This document shows positions 9,428 to 18,798 of a stretch of 64,000 nucleotides of DNA, one piece after another. The stretch covers positions 3,856,001 to 3,920,000 of the forward strand of contig NZ_CP074380.1 in the NCBI RefSeq assembly GCF_022695595.1, read 5' to 3'. The translations under genes were made by a program, and so were the position numbers. Source of the DNA: Streptomyces sp. MST-110588 (GTDB lineage Bacteria > Actinomycetota > Actinomycetes > Streptomycetales > Streptomycetaceae). The notes below the pieces were generated by a model that made no database searches, was not told the DNA's origin, and was given only the letters and a program-made list of their open reading frames with translations. Each line of letters starts with the position of its first letter. The first letter of the stretch is position 1.

Positions 9428-11755
9428 GTGGCCGAGGCGGCAGGGTTCCAGGAGACTGAACGGCCGCGCGGTCGATGGCTGCGACGCACCGCGGCGCTGC
9501 TCGCCGGCGCCCCCCTCCTGGCGGGGCTGCTGCAGACCCCGGCCACTCCCGCCCGCGCGGTCAGCGGCTCGCGCACCGTCGATGTCGCCATCGACTCCCT
9601 CACCCCCTCCACCCCGGCCAAGGACGGTTCCGTCACCGTCTCCGGCACCCTGACCAACAAAGGCGACACCCCGGTCACGGACGCGCACGTCGGTCTGCGG
9701 GTCGGCCCGGAGATCGACAGCCGCAGTGCCATGGACAGCGCGGCCAAGCGCACCGGCTTCCTGCCCGGCGTGGACGGCCAGGAGGACAAGAAGCACACGG
9801 CGAAGGTCGCCGACCTCGCACCGGGCGTCAGCAGGAACTTCACCCTCCGGGTGCCCGTGAAGGATCTCGGCCTCGGTGGTGAGGGTGTCTACCCGCTCGG
9901 TGTCTCTCTGTCCGGCCAAACCCGCGACGAGCGGTACGAGCGGGTGCTGGGCATCGAGCGGACCTTCCTGCCCTGGCAGCCGTCAGGTGCCGGCAAGAAG
10001 ACCAAGCTCACCTACCTGTGGCCGCTGATCTCCGCCACCCACCTCACGGCCGAGACCGACGCCGCCCAGACTCCCGTCTTCCGCAACGACGACCTGGCGT
10101 CGGAGATCGCCCCCGGAGGCCGGCTCCAGCAGCTCGTCGCGCTCGGCAAAGACCTCCCGGTCACCTTCGTCGTCGACCCGGACCTGCTCGCCTCCGTCGA
10201 AGCGATGACCGAGACGTACAAGGTCGAGGGCCCCGACGGTCCGGTGGCGGGCAAGAACCAGGCGGTCGCCAAACAGTGGCTGAACGACCTGGAGAAGGCT
10301 GTCAAGACGCACGAGGTCGTCGCGCTGCCCTTCGCCGACCCCGATCTGGCCTCGCTCGCCCACCACGGCAAGAATGTCCCCAGTGCTCTCGGTCACCTCG
10401 CGCCGGCCACCGAGCTTGCCGCCAAGACCGTGGAAACCATCCTGGGGTTCAAGCCGCGCACGGACTTCACCTGGCCCGCCGAAGGAGCGATCGACTCCTC
10501 GATCATCGACGTCGCCACCTCCGCCGGTGCCCACAACGTCATCACCCGCAGCGACAGCCTCCGGGAGAACGGCGGCCTGTCCTACACCCCGACGGCCGCC
10601 CGCCCCATCGGGGGCGGCAACACGGCCGTCGTCTCCGACGCACGGCTGTCCACCGCCTTCGAAGGCGACATGGCCAAGGCGCGGAACGCGACCCTCGCCG
10701 TACAGGAATTCCTCGCCCAGAGCCTGCTGATCAACCAGCAGGAACCGAACCGCCAGCGCAGCATCGTCGTCGCGCCCCAGCGCAGGCCCTCCACCACCCA
10801 GGCCCAGGCGATGGCCACGGCGCTGAACTCCCTGGCGTCGGGTGGCTGGACGCAGCCCCTGAACCTGAGCGAGGCGGCGAAGGCCGATCCCGATCCGGGG
10901 GCCACCCGCCAGGTTCCCGGCAGTGGTGCCTACCCGGGCTCTCTGCGCAAGCAGGAGCTCCCCGTCGACGCCTTCCGTGAGATCCAGGACACCAAGACCG
11001 CGCTGGACGACTTCACCGGTGTGCTCTCCGACCCCCGGCGCGTGGTGACACCCTTCGGCAACGCCGTCATGCGTGAGATGTCCACCGCGTGGCGCGGCGA
11101 CGGCTCGGGCGCCACAAGGTTCCGCACGTCGGTGCGCAGCTACCTCGACGACCTGACCAAAAAGGTGCAGCTCATCCAGAAGTCGAACGCGACGCTCTCC
11201 GGGCGCAGCGCGACGATTCCGGTGACGGTCCAGAACAACCTGTTGCAGGGCGTCAAGGGCATGACGCTGGAACTGACCTCCTCGCAGCCCAACCGGCTCA
11301 ACGCGGGCAAGCCCCAGGACATCAAGGTCGACGGCGGTCACAGCCAGTCCTTCAAGTTCGACACCACGGCGAACGCCAACGGTCCCGTACGGGTCACCGC
11401 CCAGCTCTACACCGCGGACGGCAAGCCCTATGGTGACGCGATGGTCTTCGAGGTGAACGTCACCGAGATCACCTCCACCGTGATGCTCGTCATCGCGGGC
11501 GGCGTCCTGCTGCTCGTCCTGGCCGGCGTCCGTATCTACCTCCAGCGCAAGCGCGCCGCGGCACACGGCACGGCGCAGGACGCCGACGACACCGCGCAGG
11601 ACGCGGAGGGCACGGATACGAACGCCGGTGAAGACGGCGAGGACGGCAAGACCGGTATGGACGGGGATGAACCCGGGCAGCAGAGTGACCCGGCACCGGA
11701 CACCGGTTCGCAAAGCTCGGACGCGTCCGGCTCAGGTGAGAAAGTGGACCGTTGA
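9428..11755 (+). CDS. DUF6049 family secreted membrane protein
   Basis: 775 residues. A twin-Arg-like charged start (RGRWLRRT) and hydrophobic stretch to about residue 42, ending in PARA, look like a signal peptide. A large extracytoplasmic region follows, beginning with a beta-sandwich-like segment (SGTLTNKGDTPVTDAHVGL), and a segment near residue 560 (SGRSATIPVTVQNNL) suggests a second one. A single TM lies near residues 685-705, and the acidic, Asp/Gly-rich cytoplasmic tail is about 60 residues. This family is always found just before murJ/mviN in actinobacteria, and the mycobacterial counterpart occupies the same spot. A role in cell-wall precursor export or surface assembly is inferred from that linkage only. 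The start codon is GTG. The next gene, murJ, begins 46 bp later in the same direction. Confidence 0.88.
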   Translation: MAEAAGFQETERPRGRWLRRTAALLAGAPLLAGLLQTPATPARAVSGSRTVDVAIDSLTPSTPAKDGSVTVSGTLTNKGDTPVTDAHVGLRVGPEIDSRSAMDSAAKRTGFLPGVDGQEDKKHTAKVADLAPGVSRNFTLRVPVKDLGLGGEGVYPLGVSLSGQTRDERYERVLGIERTFLPWQPSGAGKKTKLTYLWPLISATHLTAETDAAQTPVFRNDDLASEIAPGGRLQQLVALGKDLPVTFVVDPDLLASVEAMTETYKVEGPDGPVAGKNQAVAKQWLNDLEKAVKTHEVVALPFADPDLASLAHHGKNVPSALGHLAPATELAAKTVETILGFKPRTDFTWPAEGAIDSSIIDVATSAGAHNVITRSDSLRENGGLSYTPTAARPIGGGNTAVVSDARLSTAFEGDMAKARNATLAVQEFLAQSLLINQQEPNRQRSIVVAPQRRPSTTQAQAMATALNSLASGGWTQPLNLSEAAKADPDPGATRQVPGSGAYPGSLRKQELPVDAFREIQDTKTALDDFTGVLSDPRRVVTPFGNAVMREMSTAWRGDGSGATRFRTSVRSYLDDLTKKVQLIQKSNATLSGRSATIPVTVQNNLLQGVKGMTLELTSSQPNRLNAGKPQDIKVDGGHSQSFKFDTTANANGPVRVTAQLYTADGKPYGDAMVFEVNVTEITSTVMLVIAGGVLLLVLAGVRIYLQRKRAAAHGTAQDADDTAQDAEGTDTNAGEDGEDGKTGMDGDEPGQQSDPAPDTGSQSSDASGSGEKVDR

Positions 11756-11801
11756 TAGATGGCCGGGCCGGATGGCCGGGGACGGATGAGGTGGGGCAGC
11801 G

Positions 11802-14069
11802 ATGAATGCGCCGTACGACGGTGACCGCGGCCGGGGCGCGAGCGACGACCCGGCGAGGCAGGTCCCCCCGCATTCCCAGGGGCCTTCGCCTTCCTCCCAT
11901 GACCCCTACGTGCAGGACGCCTACTCCCACGACCCCTATCGCACGCAGGACCCCACGGCCCAGGACCCGGTGACCGAGGCGCTCTACGACCGGTCGGCAC
12001 ATCCCCCGCCGCCGCCCGGGCAGCAGCCGCAGCCGCTCTACCAGCAGCCGCCCCCGCCCCAGCACCGTCCCGATCCCCAGGTGTGGGCACCGCCCCCGCC
12101 GCCCGAGCCGCAGGGTCCCACGCGCCATCTGCCGTACGGTGACGACGCTGCGACGACGCAGTTCGTGGGCGTGGACGACCTGATCACCCACGCCGCCGAC
12201 GAGCGGCCCGGACAGGACGCCTTCGCGCACCTCTACCGCGACCAGCAGCCCTACCAGCCGCGCGGACACAAGGCGCCCGAACAGGGACCTCAGGGACCGC
12301 AGCAGGAGCCTTGGGGACCGCACCAGGCAGCCGTGGCGGCCCAGCAGGGCCCCGTGGCTCCGCAGCAGGAGCCCGTCCCGGAGACGGCGGCCGTTCCCGA
12401 ACCGCCGGCCGCCGCCGCACCCGCCAAGTCCTCCGGCGGGCGGGCCGGCAGTCTGCTCAAGTCCAGCGCCGTCATGGCCGCCGGCACGATCGTCTCCCGC
12501 CTCACCGGTTTCGTCCGCTCGGCGCTGATCGTCGCCGCGCTCGGTGGCGCGGTCCTCGGTGACGCCTGGCAGGTCGCCTACACCCTGCCGACGATGATCT
12601 TCATCCTGACCATCGGCGGCGGCCTGAACTCCGTCTTCGTCCCGCAGCTCGTCCGCGCGATGAAGGAGGACGAGGACGGCGGCGAGGCCTACGCCAACCG
12701 CCTGCTGACGTTGGTGGTCGTGGTGCTGGGGGTGCTGACGGTCGCGGCCGTCCTCGCGGCACCGCTCCTGGTGAAGCTGGTCTCCTACCCCATCTCCCGC
12801 GACCCGGCGGCCAACGAGGTCGCCGTCGCCTTCACCCGCTTCTGCCTCCCCACGATCTTCTTCATGGGCATGCACGTGGTCATGGGCCAGATCCTCAACG
12901 CCCGTGGCCGCTTCGGCGCGATGATGTGGACCCCGGTCCTGAACAACATCGTCATGATCGCCACTTTCGGACTGTTCCTGTGGGTCTACGGCTCCGCCAA
13001 GACCTCCCACATCGGCGTCACCACCATCCCCGACGAAGGCATCCGGCTGCTGGGCATCGGCACTCTGCTGGGACTGGTCGTCCAGGCGCTGGCGATGATC
13101 CCGTACCTCCGGGACACCGGATTCAAGCTCCGGTTGCGCTTCGACTGGCGCGGCCACGGCATGGGCAAGGCCGCCAAGCTCGCCAAGTGGACGGTCCTGT
13201 TCGTCCTCGCCAACCAGGCCGGCGTCCTGGTCGTCACCCAGCTCTCCACCTCCGCCGGTGACACCGCCGCACAGAGCGGCCATCCCGGCACGGGCTACAT
13301 CGCCTACGCCAGCGCCCAGCTCATCTGGAACATGCCGCAGGCCATCATCACCGTCTCGGTCATGGCCGCCCTGCTGCCCAGGCTGTCCCGCTCGGCCCAC
13401 GACGGGGACACCGGAGCCGTCCGCGACGACCTGTCCCAGGGCCTGCGCACCTCCGCGGTCGCCATCGTCCCGCTGTCCTTCGGCTTCCTGGCCATCGGCG
13501 TGCCGCTGTGCACCCTGATCTACGGTTCCTCGGGCGCCGGCGTGTCGATGGGTTACATGCTGATGGCTTTCGGGGTCGGCCTGATCCCCTTCTCCGTGCA
13601 GTACGTCGTCCTGCGGGTTTTCTACGCGTACGAGGACACCCGCACGCCCTTCTACAACACGGTGATCGTCGCCGCCGTCAACGCCGCCGCCTCCGCCGTC
13701 TGCTTCTTCCTGCTGCCCGCCCGGTGGGCCGTGGTCGGCATGGCCGCCTCCTACGGTCTGGCGTACGTCATCGGTGTCGGCGTGGCGTGGCGCCGCCTGC
13801 GCAAGCGGATGGGCGACGACCTGGACGGCGCTCACGTCGTGCGTACGTACGCACGACTGGCCGGTGCGAGTATTCCCGCAACCCTGGTCTCGGGCGCCAT
13901 CGTGTACGTCATCATGAAGGCGCTCGGCAGCGGGCTCCTCGGCTCGCTCGCCGCGCTGGCAGGTGGCCTCACCGCACTTTTGGTGATCTTCTACGTGGCC
14001 GCGAGGAAAATGCGCATCGAAGAACTGAACGCCATGGTCGGCATGGTGCGCGCCAAGCTGGGGCGTTGA
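11802..14069 (+). CDS. murJ: Lipid II flippase MurJ (MviN) with long disordered N-terminus
   Basis: 755 residues. The first 225 residues are a Pro/Gln/His-rich disordered extension with DPYVQ/DPYRTQ-type repeats, absent from proteobacterial MurJ. The MOP-superfamily core starts at about residue 230 with SSAVMAAGTIVSRLTGFVRS, the conserved MurJ TM1 motif, and runs through about 14 TMs to residue 740. MurJ moves lipid II across the membrane for peptidoglycan synthesis. Conserved arginines of the central cavity are present in TM1 (RLTGFVR). It follows DUF6049 and precedes the pseudokinase gene, all in one direction. In mycobacteria the flippase and the pseudokinase are one polypeptide, but here they are two. 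The start ATG has AGGTGGGGCAGCG upstream. Confidence 0.94.
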   Translation: MNAPYDGDRGRGASDDPARQVPPHSQGPSPSSHDPYVQDAYSHDPYRTQDPTAQDPVTEALYDRSAHPPPPPGQQPQPLYQQPPPPQHRPDPQVWAPPPPPEPQGPTRHLPYGDDAATTQFVGVDDLITHAADERPGQDAFAHLYRDQQPYQPRGHKAPEQGPQGPQQEPWGPHQAAVAAQQGPVAPQQEPVPETAAVPEPPAAAAPAKSSGGRAGSLLKSSAVMAAGTIVSRLTGFVRSALIVAALGGAVLGDAWQVAYTLPTMIFILTIGGGLNSVFVPQLVRAMKEDEDGGEAYANRLLTLVVVVLGVLTVAAVLAAPLLVKLVSYPISRDPAANEVAVAFTRFCLPTIFFMGMHVVMGQILNARGRFGAMMWTPVLNNIVMIATFGLFLWVYGSAKTSHIGVTTIPDEGIRLLGIGTLLGLVVQALAMIPYLRDTGFKLRLRFDWRGHGMGKAAKLAKWTVLFVLANQAGVLVVTQLSTSAGDTAAQSGHPGTGYIAYASAQLIWNMPQAIITVSVMAALLPRLSRSAHDGDTGAVRDDLSQGLRTSAVAIVPLSFGFLAIGVPLCTLIYGSSGAGVSMGYMLMAFGVGLIPFSVQYVVLRVFYAYEDTRTPFYNTVIVAAVNAAASAVCFFLLPARWAVVGMAASYGLAYVIGVGVAWRRLRKRMGDDLDGAHVVRTYARLAGASIPATLVSGAIVYVIMKALGSGLLGSLAALAGGLTALLVIFYVAARKMRIEELNAMVGMVRAKLGR

Positions 14070-14175
14070 CCACCGCAACCATCGACCGCCACCGTGTGTC
14101 GTGCATAGTGGCGGACTGTGGGCACAATTGTCGTGGCTCTTAGAGCCTGCAACGGATGGGGAGGCAGGAACGACG

Positions 14176-15891
14176 GTGGCGGAACGGAGCACGGCTGCCG
14201 TCGACGTGGCCGACACGAGCGGTGAGGAACCGCTGACCGCCAAGGCGGGCAAGGCCACGGACGACGGTGCGGAGGCCGAGAGGGTAGCCGGCACACACAA
14301 GGAGACCGCACGCCCCGACGAACGCAGCGCCACGACAGGCAGAACACAGCCGCCGGACCTGCACAGCGGGCACAAACTCGCCAAGCGCTATCGACTCGAA
14401 GAATGCGTCACCCGTCTGGACGGATTCAGTAGCTGGCGCGCGGTCGACGAGAAACTGCGCCGTGCCGTCGGCGTCCACGTCCTGCCCGCCGACCACCCGC
14501 GTGCCCGCCCCGTCCTGTCCGCCGCCCGCTCCGCGGCGCTTTTGGGCGACCCCCGTTTCGTGCAGGTCCTGGACGCCGTCGAGGAGAACGACCTCGTCTA
14601 CGTCGTGCACGAGTGGCTGCCCGACGCCACCGAACTCACCACCATCCTGGCGAACGGGCCACTGGAGCCGCACGAGGCCTATCAGCTCGTCAGCCAGGTC
14701 TCCCAGGCCATGACCGCCGCCCACCGGGAAGGGCTGTCCCATCTCCGGCTCACCCCCGGTTCGGTGCTGCGCACCGAGTCCGGGCAGTACCGCATCCGTG
14801 GTCTGGCCGTCATGGCCGCGCTGCGCGGCATCACCAGTGACCAGCCCCAGCGCACCGACACCGAGGCGATCGGCGCCCTGCTGTACGCCGCCCTGACCCA
14901 GCGCTGGCCGTACGAGAACGACGCGTACGGCCTGTCCGGGCTGCCCAAGGACCTGGGGCTGATCCCCCCCGACCAGGTACGCGCGGGAATCCATCGCGGC
15001 CTGTCCGAACTGGCCATGCGGGCCCTGGTCAACGACGGCGCCACCGCCTCCCGTCAGGAACAGCCCTGCTCCACGCCCGAGGAACTGGCCAAGGCCGTCG
15101 CGGCCATGCCGCGCATCCGGCCGCCGGAGACCTCCTTCACCGCCCCGCCGCCCTACCAGCGCACGGCCTACCAGCAGGGCTCCTACGGCCCGGTTCCGTC
15201 CCGCAACGGGCAGCCGGCCGCTCCGGTCACCACGCAGGTGCCCTCGCCGCCGCCCCCACTGCAAAGCCGTACCGGCAAGGCCCTCAAGTGGAGCGTCTCG
15301 GCGCTACTCATCGCAGCGCTGGGCCTGGGAAGCTGGCAGCTCGCCGACACTCTGCTGAAGAGCGAAAATCCCAGCACCCCGCAGGAGAATTCCGGCTCCG
15401 AGCGCACCAGCGAGAAGCGGCCCGCACCCAAGCCCCTCGCCATCGCGCACGCGACGGAGTTCTCCCCGCAGAACGCGGTCACCGGTAAGCAGCCCGAGAA
15501 CGCCGTGGACGGCGATCCGAGCACCGCATGGGTGACCAAGCGATTCAGGGGATGGGCGAACTTCGGCAATCTTTCGGACCGCAAGGACGGCAGCGGCATC
15601 GTCGTCGACCTCGGGAGCGTGAAAGAGGTGGCCGGCGTCCAGGCCCGCATGTACCAGCCGGGACAGACGGCCGAAATCCTCGCCGCCTCCCCGGATGCGT
15701 CGAACCCGACGTCGCTGAGCGACTTCCCGCAGCATCTGACCAAGTCGGAAAGAGCCGGCGACCAGCTCACCGTGAAGCTGGACAAGCGGGTGCGCACCCG
15801 GTACATCCTGATCCACATCACTGAACTGCCCGGTGATGGAAGCGGTGAGTGGTACCGGGGCGGCATCTCGGACATCAAAGTCACCGGATGA
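14176..15891 (+). CDS. MurJ-associated pseudokinase with C-terminal discoidin-like domain
   Basis: About 571 residues from the GTG at 14176 (the frame is open from 14101). A disordered N-terminus is followed by a protein-kinase-like fold (about residues 65-310) that begins AKRYRLEECVTRLDGFSSW. The glycine loop is lost, no VAIK lysine is evident, the HRD segment reads HLRLTPGSVL and the DFG segment reads IRGLAV, so catalysis is not expected. A Pro/Gln linker leads to a TM near residues 380-400. An extracytoplasmic beta-sandwich then contains NAVDGDPSTAWVT and a closing RYILIHITEL, the hallmarks of discoidin/F5-8C carbohydrate-binding folds. The set of parts equals the C-terminal half of mycobacterial MviN, where the pseudokinase is phosphorylated by PknB and binds the FHA protein FhaA. 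That role here is inferred. Confidence 0.88.
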   Translation: MAERSTAAVDVADTSGEEPLTAKAGKATDDGAEAERVAGTHKETARPDERSATTGRTQPPDLHSGHKLAKRYRLEECVTRLDGFSSWRAVDEKLRRAVGVHVLPADHPRARPVLSAARSAALLGDPRFVQVLDAVEENDLVYVVHEWLPDATELTTILANGPLEPHEAYQLVSQVSQAMTAAHREGLSHLRLTPGSVLRTESGQYRIRGLAVMAALRGITSDQPQRTDTEAIGALLYAALTQRWPYENDAYGLSGLPKDLGLIPPDQVRAGIHRGLSELAMRALVNDGATASRQEQPCSTPEELAKAVAAMPRIRPPETSFTAPPPYQRTAYQQGSYGPVPSRNGQPAAPVTTQVPSPPPPLQSRTGKALKWSVSALLIAALGLGSWQLADTLLKSENPSTPQENSGSERTSEKRPAPKPLAIAHATEFSPQNAVTGKQPENAVDGDPSTAWVTKRFRGWANFGNLSDRKDGSGIVVDLGSVKEVAGVQARMYQPGQTAEILAASPDASNPTSLSDFPQHLTKSERAGDQLTVKLDKRVRTRYILIHITELPGDGSGEWYRGGISDIKVTG

Positions 15892-16050
15892 CCTTGTTCT
15901 GACGAGCCGTACGGAAACGGACACAACAGCCGTGCCGACGGCAAGACGCGCGCCGGCGGCACTGCGAAGGCTCACTGAGGTGGATAGTGTGGTGCCGATC
16001 GGCTCGCGCGAATCCTGGAGGAGCCGTCTCCGGGGGAGGGGGTCTTCTAC

Positions 16051-16734
16051 GTGGGTCTGCTCGGAGACTCCAGCGATCAGGACCTCCTCGCGCGCCACGT
16101 GGCCGGTGATCCGGATGCTTTCGGGGAGATAGTCCGGCGCCACCGCGACCGGCTCTGGGCGGTGGCGCTGCGCACCCTGGGGGACCGTGAGGAAGCGGCC
16201 GACGCGGTCCAGGACGCCCTGGTCTCCGCCTACCGTGCCGCCCATACCTTTCGCGGCCAGTCCGCCGTCACCACTTGGCTGCACCGCATCACGGTCAACG
16301 CCTGCCTGGACCGGGCCCGTAAAGCCGCCTCCAGGCGTACCTCGCCCGTCGCTGAGACGGAGCGCCTGGAACAGTTGCTGGAACCGCACGAGTCCGCTGC
16401 CGTCCCGGCCGAGCGCCAGGATCTGTACCGGGAACTTCTCAGCGCACTGCGTACCCTCCCCGAAGAGCAACGTGCCGCGCTCGTCCTCGTTGACATGCAG
16501 GGTTATCCCGTGGCCGAAGCCGCGGCGATACTCGACGTCCCCGCCGGTACGGTCAAAAGCCGATGTGCACGCGGCCGTGCCCGGCTGCTCCCTTTGGTCA
16601 CCCATCTGCGTCCGGAGCAAGGGGATAACAGACCCGCAGGTGGGGGAAGGAACCGGGCGCAGGGGACATCCGTCCCACAGGCGGCAGGGCCGAAGGACAC
16701 AGATGCCGTGAAGGGCGGAGGTGGGCGAGCGTGA
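16051..16734 (+). CDS. sigM: ECF RNA polymerase sigma factor SigM
   Basis: 227 residues. Region 2 (about residues 20-85) carries FGEIVRRHRDRLWAVALR and the core-binding DAVQDALVSAYRAAHTF. Region 4 (about 125-180) has LPEEQRAALVLVDMQGYPVAEAAAILDVPAGTVKSR, with the helix-turn-helix at its end. There is no region 3, as in ECF sigma factors. A C-terminal disordered tail of about 45 residues is extra. The start GTG at 16051 has GGGGGAGGGGG upstream. The stop overlaps the anti-sigma start in a GTGA, so the two are translationally coupled. The order murJ, pseudokinase, sigM, anti-sigma, trxB, trxA equals that of mycobacterial sigM. Its regulon is not visible from this window. Confidence 0.93.
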   Translation: MGLLGDSSDQDLLARHVAGDPDAFGEIVRRHRDRLWAVALRTLGDREEAADAVQDALVSAYRAAHTFRGQSAVTTWLHRITVNACLDRARKAASRRTSPVAETERLEQLLEPHESAAVPAERQDLYRELLSALRTLPEEQRAALVLVDMQGYPVAEAAAILDVPAGTVKSRCARGRARLLPLVTHLRPEQGDNRPAGGGRNRAQGTSVPQAAGPKDTDAVKGGGGRA

Positions 16735-17666
16735 CATCCACGACCGACACGGACGAGCACCCGGAGGTCTCGGAGATCTCCGCAATGACCGACGGACTCC
16801 TCCCGCCCTCACGCACCGCGGTACTCCGTAACCACCTCGCGCACTGTGAGCTGTGCGAGGACGTCCATGCCTCCCTGGAGGAGATCCGGGGACTGCTGGG
16901 GACCCTCCCCGGCCCGGCCCGTATGCCCGCCGACGTGGCGGGGCGGATCGACGCCGCCCTGGCGGCCGAAGCCCTGCTCGACTCCACTGCCCCGACTTCG
17001 GGCAGCTCCGTTTCACGTGAAACGCCGGTCGCCGCTGTGGACTCTGTTTCACGTGAAACAGTCCTTCGCACCCCCGGGACCGACAGCGGCGCCGCCACCC
17101 GGCCGCCTGGACAACCCCGTGCGACCACCGGGCCGGGCCGTCCGGCCCCCGCGTCCCGGCGCCGCGTGCGGCGCTGGCCCAGGGTGCTGCTCGGCACGGC
17201 AGTGGCTGTGGCCGTACTCGGCGTCGGCGGGGCCATCCTTCGCGGTGCCGTTGCGCCGGATGGCCACAGTGATGCGTACGCCTCCAAGGCGCCTCAGAAG
17301 AGCAGCGGCAGCCCGAGTCCGTCGGGGCTCACCTCGGCGACGGTCGAGACGCAGGTGCACCACCTTCTCGCCTCCTCCGGCAGGAAGAAGACACCGGAAG
17401 TCGGCACGCGCAGCACGCCCTCCTCCCCGCTCCGGGACGAGGCCGCCACCGTGCCTTCCTGCGTCCAGCGGGGCACCGGCCGCACCGACCTCCCACTGGC
17501 TTCCACCCGTGAGACCTACGAGGGCAAGGACGCCTATCTCGTCGTCCTGTCGCATCCGTCCGACCCGTCCCGGGTCTCCGTCTACGTCGTCGCCGCCTCC
17601 TGTGTCACCGCCTCGCCCCCTGCTCCCGGCAAGGTCCTGCTGTTCCGTTCCTACGCACGGGACTGA
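16731..17666 (+). CDS. Zinc-binding anti-sigma factor for SigM
   Basis: 311 residues, translation coupled to sigM by a GTGA overlap. The cytoplasmic N-terminal domain has the ZAS motif H-x3-C-x2-C (His35, Cys39, Cys42 in NHLAHCELCED), which often senses oxidation or binds zinc and holds the sigma factor. A linker of about 90 residues follows, then a TM near residues 145-165 (VLLGTAVAVAVLGVGG). The extracytoplasmic domain of about 140 residues contains two cysteines (VPSCVQRG, AASCVTAS). The linker contains two perfect parS sites, each read as VSRET. The TM layout suggests release of SigM by an envelope signal, but whether the ZAS cysteines also respond to thiol stress is unknown. Confidence 0.88.
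   Translation: MTSTTDTDEHPEVSEISAMTDGLLPPSRTAVLRNHLAHCELCEDVHASLEEIRGLLGTLPGPARMPADVAGRIDAALAAEALLDSTAPTSGSSVSRETPVAAVDSVSRETVLRTPGTDSGAATRPPGQPRATTGPGRPAPASRRRVRRWPRVLLGTAVAVAVLGVGGAILRGAVAPDGHSDAYASKAPQKSSGSPSPSGLTSATVETQVHHLLASSGRKKTPEVGTRSTPSSPLRDEAATVPSCVQRGTGRTDLPLASTRETYEGKDAYLVVLSHPSDPSRVSVYVVAASCVTASPPAPGKVLLFRSYARD
17010..17023. promoter_or_regulatory. parS: parS site inside anti-sigma gene
   Basis: Perfect GTTTCACGTGAAAC within the coding sequence, read as VSRET in the linker. It pairs with the site at 17046, with start-to-start spacing of 36 bp. Confidence 0.92.
17046..17059. promoter_or_regulatory. parS: parS site inside anti-sigma gene
   Basis: Perfect GTTTCACGTGAAAC, again read as VSRET, 22 bp after the preceding site. 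Confidence 0.92.
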
Positions 17667-17694
17667 ACCGGCCGGGGTCCGCCGCGGCACCACG

Positions 17695-17720
17695 GGAATG
17701 CTCGCCCCGTAGGATCCGTT
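17695..17720 (+). promoter_or_regulatory. SigR-type promoter of trxBA
   Basis: GGAAT at 17695-17699, then exactly 18 nt, then GTT at 17718-17720. This is the consensus (GGAAT-N18-GTT) of the Streptomyces disulfide-stress sigma factor SigR. trxBA of S. coelicolor is a known SigR target. The trxB start codon is 63 nt further on. Confidence 0.88.
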
Positions 17721-17782
17721 GGGTGGGGTGAGAGTTCACAGAGAGCCCCAGCAAGCAGTCGGCAGAGACAAGGAAGACACCC

Positions 17783-18757
17783 GTGAGCGACGTCCGCAAC
17801 GTGATCATCATCGGCTCCGGGCCCGCGGGCTACACCGCCGCGCTCTACACCGCCCGTGCCTCCCTCAAGCCGCTGGTCTTCGAGGGCGCCGTGACCGCCG
17901 GTGGCGCGCTGATGAACACCACCGAGGTGGAGAACTTCCCCGGCTTCCGGGAAGGGATCATGGGCCCGGACCTGATGGACAACATGCGCGCCCAGGCCGA
18001 GCGCTTCGGTGCCGAACTCATCCCGGACGACGTCGTCTCGGTCAACCTCACCGAGGACATCAAGACCGTCACCGACAGCGCCGGCACGGTGCACCGTGCC
18101 AAGGCCGTCATCGTCACCACCGGCTCCCAGCACCGTAAGCTCGGGCTGCCGCACGAGGACGAGCTCTCCGGGCGCGGTGTCTCCTGGTGCGCCACCTGCG
18201 ACGGGTTCTTCTTCAAGGACCAGGACATCGCCGTGGTCGGTGGTGGCGACACCGCGATGGAGGAAGCCACCTTCCTCTCCCGGTTCGCCAAGTCCGTCAC
18301 CGTCGTCCACCGCCGCGACACCCTCCGCGCCAGCAAGGCGATGCAGGAGCGTGCCTTCGCCGACCCGAAGATCAAGTTCATCTGGGACAGCGAGGTCGCC
18401 GAGATCCACGGCGAGAACAAGCTCTCGGGCCTGACCCTGCGCGACCTCAAGACCGGCGAGACCTCCGAGCTGCCTGTCACCGGACTGTTCATCGCCATCG
18501 GTCACGACCCGCGTACCGAACTGTTCAAGGGCCAGCTCGACCTGGACGACGAGGGCTACCTGAAGGTCTCCGCGCCCGGCACGCACACCAACCTCAAGGG
18601 TGTCTTCGCGGCCGGTGATGTCGTGGACCACACCTACCGCCAGGCCATCACCGCGGCCGGCACCGGCTGCTCCGCCGCCCTGGACGCCGAGCGCTTCCTC
18701 GCCGCCCTCTCGGACGGCGAGTCCACCCCCGAGCCGGAGAAGACCGCCTCCGTCTGA
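17783..18757 (+). CDS. trxB: Thioredoxin reductase
   Basis: 324 residues. This flavoprotein passes electrons from NADPH to thioredoxin. The FAD-binding loop is [21 protein letters not shown]. The redox-active disulfide is CATC in [10 protein letters not shown] (about residues 137-140). The NADPH loop is [16 protein letters not shown], and the second FAD block [23 protein letters not shown] lies near the C-terminus. Length and order are normal for low-molecular-weight reductases. The GTG start has AAGGAA upstream. It is expressed from the SigR-type promoter and followed 41 bp later by trxA. It serves protein disulfide reduction in the cytoplasm under oxidative stress. Confidence 0.97.
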   Translation: MSDVRNVIIIGSGPAGYTAALYTARASLKPLVFEGAVTAGGALMNTTEVENFPGFREGIMGPDLMDNMRAQAERFGAELIPDDVVSVNLTEDIKTVTDSAGTVHRAKAVIVTTGSQHRKLGLPHEDELSGRGVSWCATCDGFFFKDQDIAVVGGGDTAMEEATFLSRFAKSVTVVHRRDTLRASKAMQERAFADPKIKFIWDSEVAEIHGENKLSGLTLRDLKTGETSELPVTGLFIAIGHDPRTELFKGQLDLDDEGYLKVSAPGTHTNLKGVFAAGDVVDHTYRQAITAAGTGCSAALDAERFLAALSDGESTPEPEKTASV

Positions 18758-18798
18758 CCGGCCGTCTGCCCCCGACCCATCCCAGTAAGGAGATTGCC

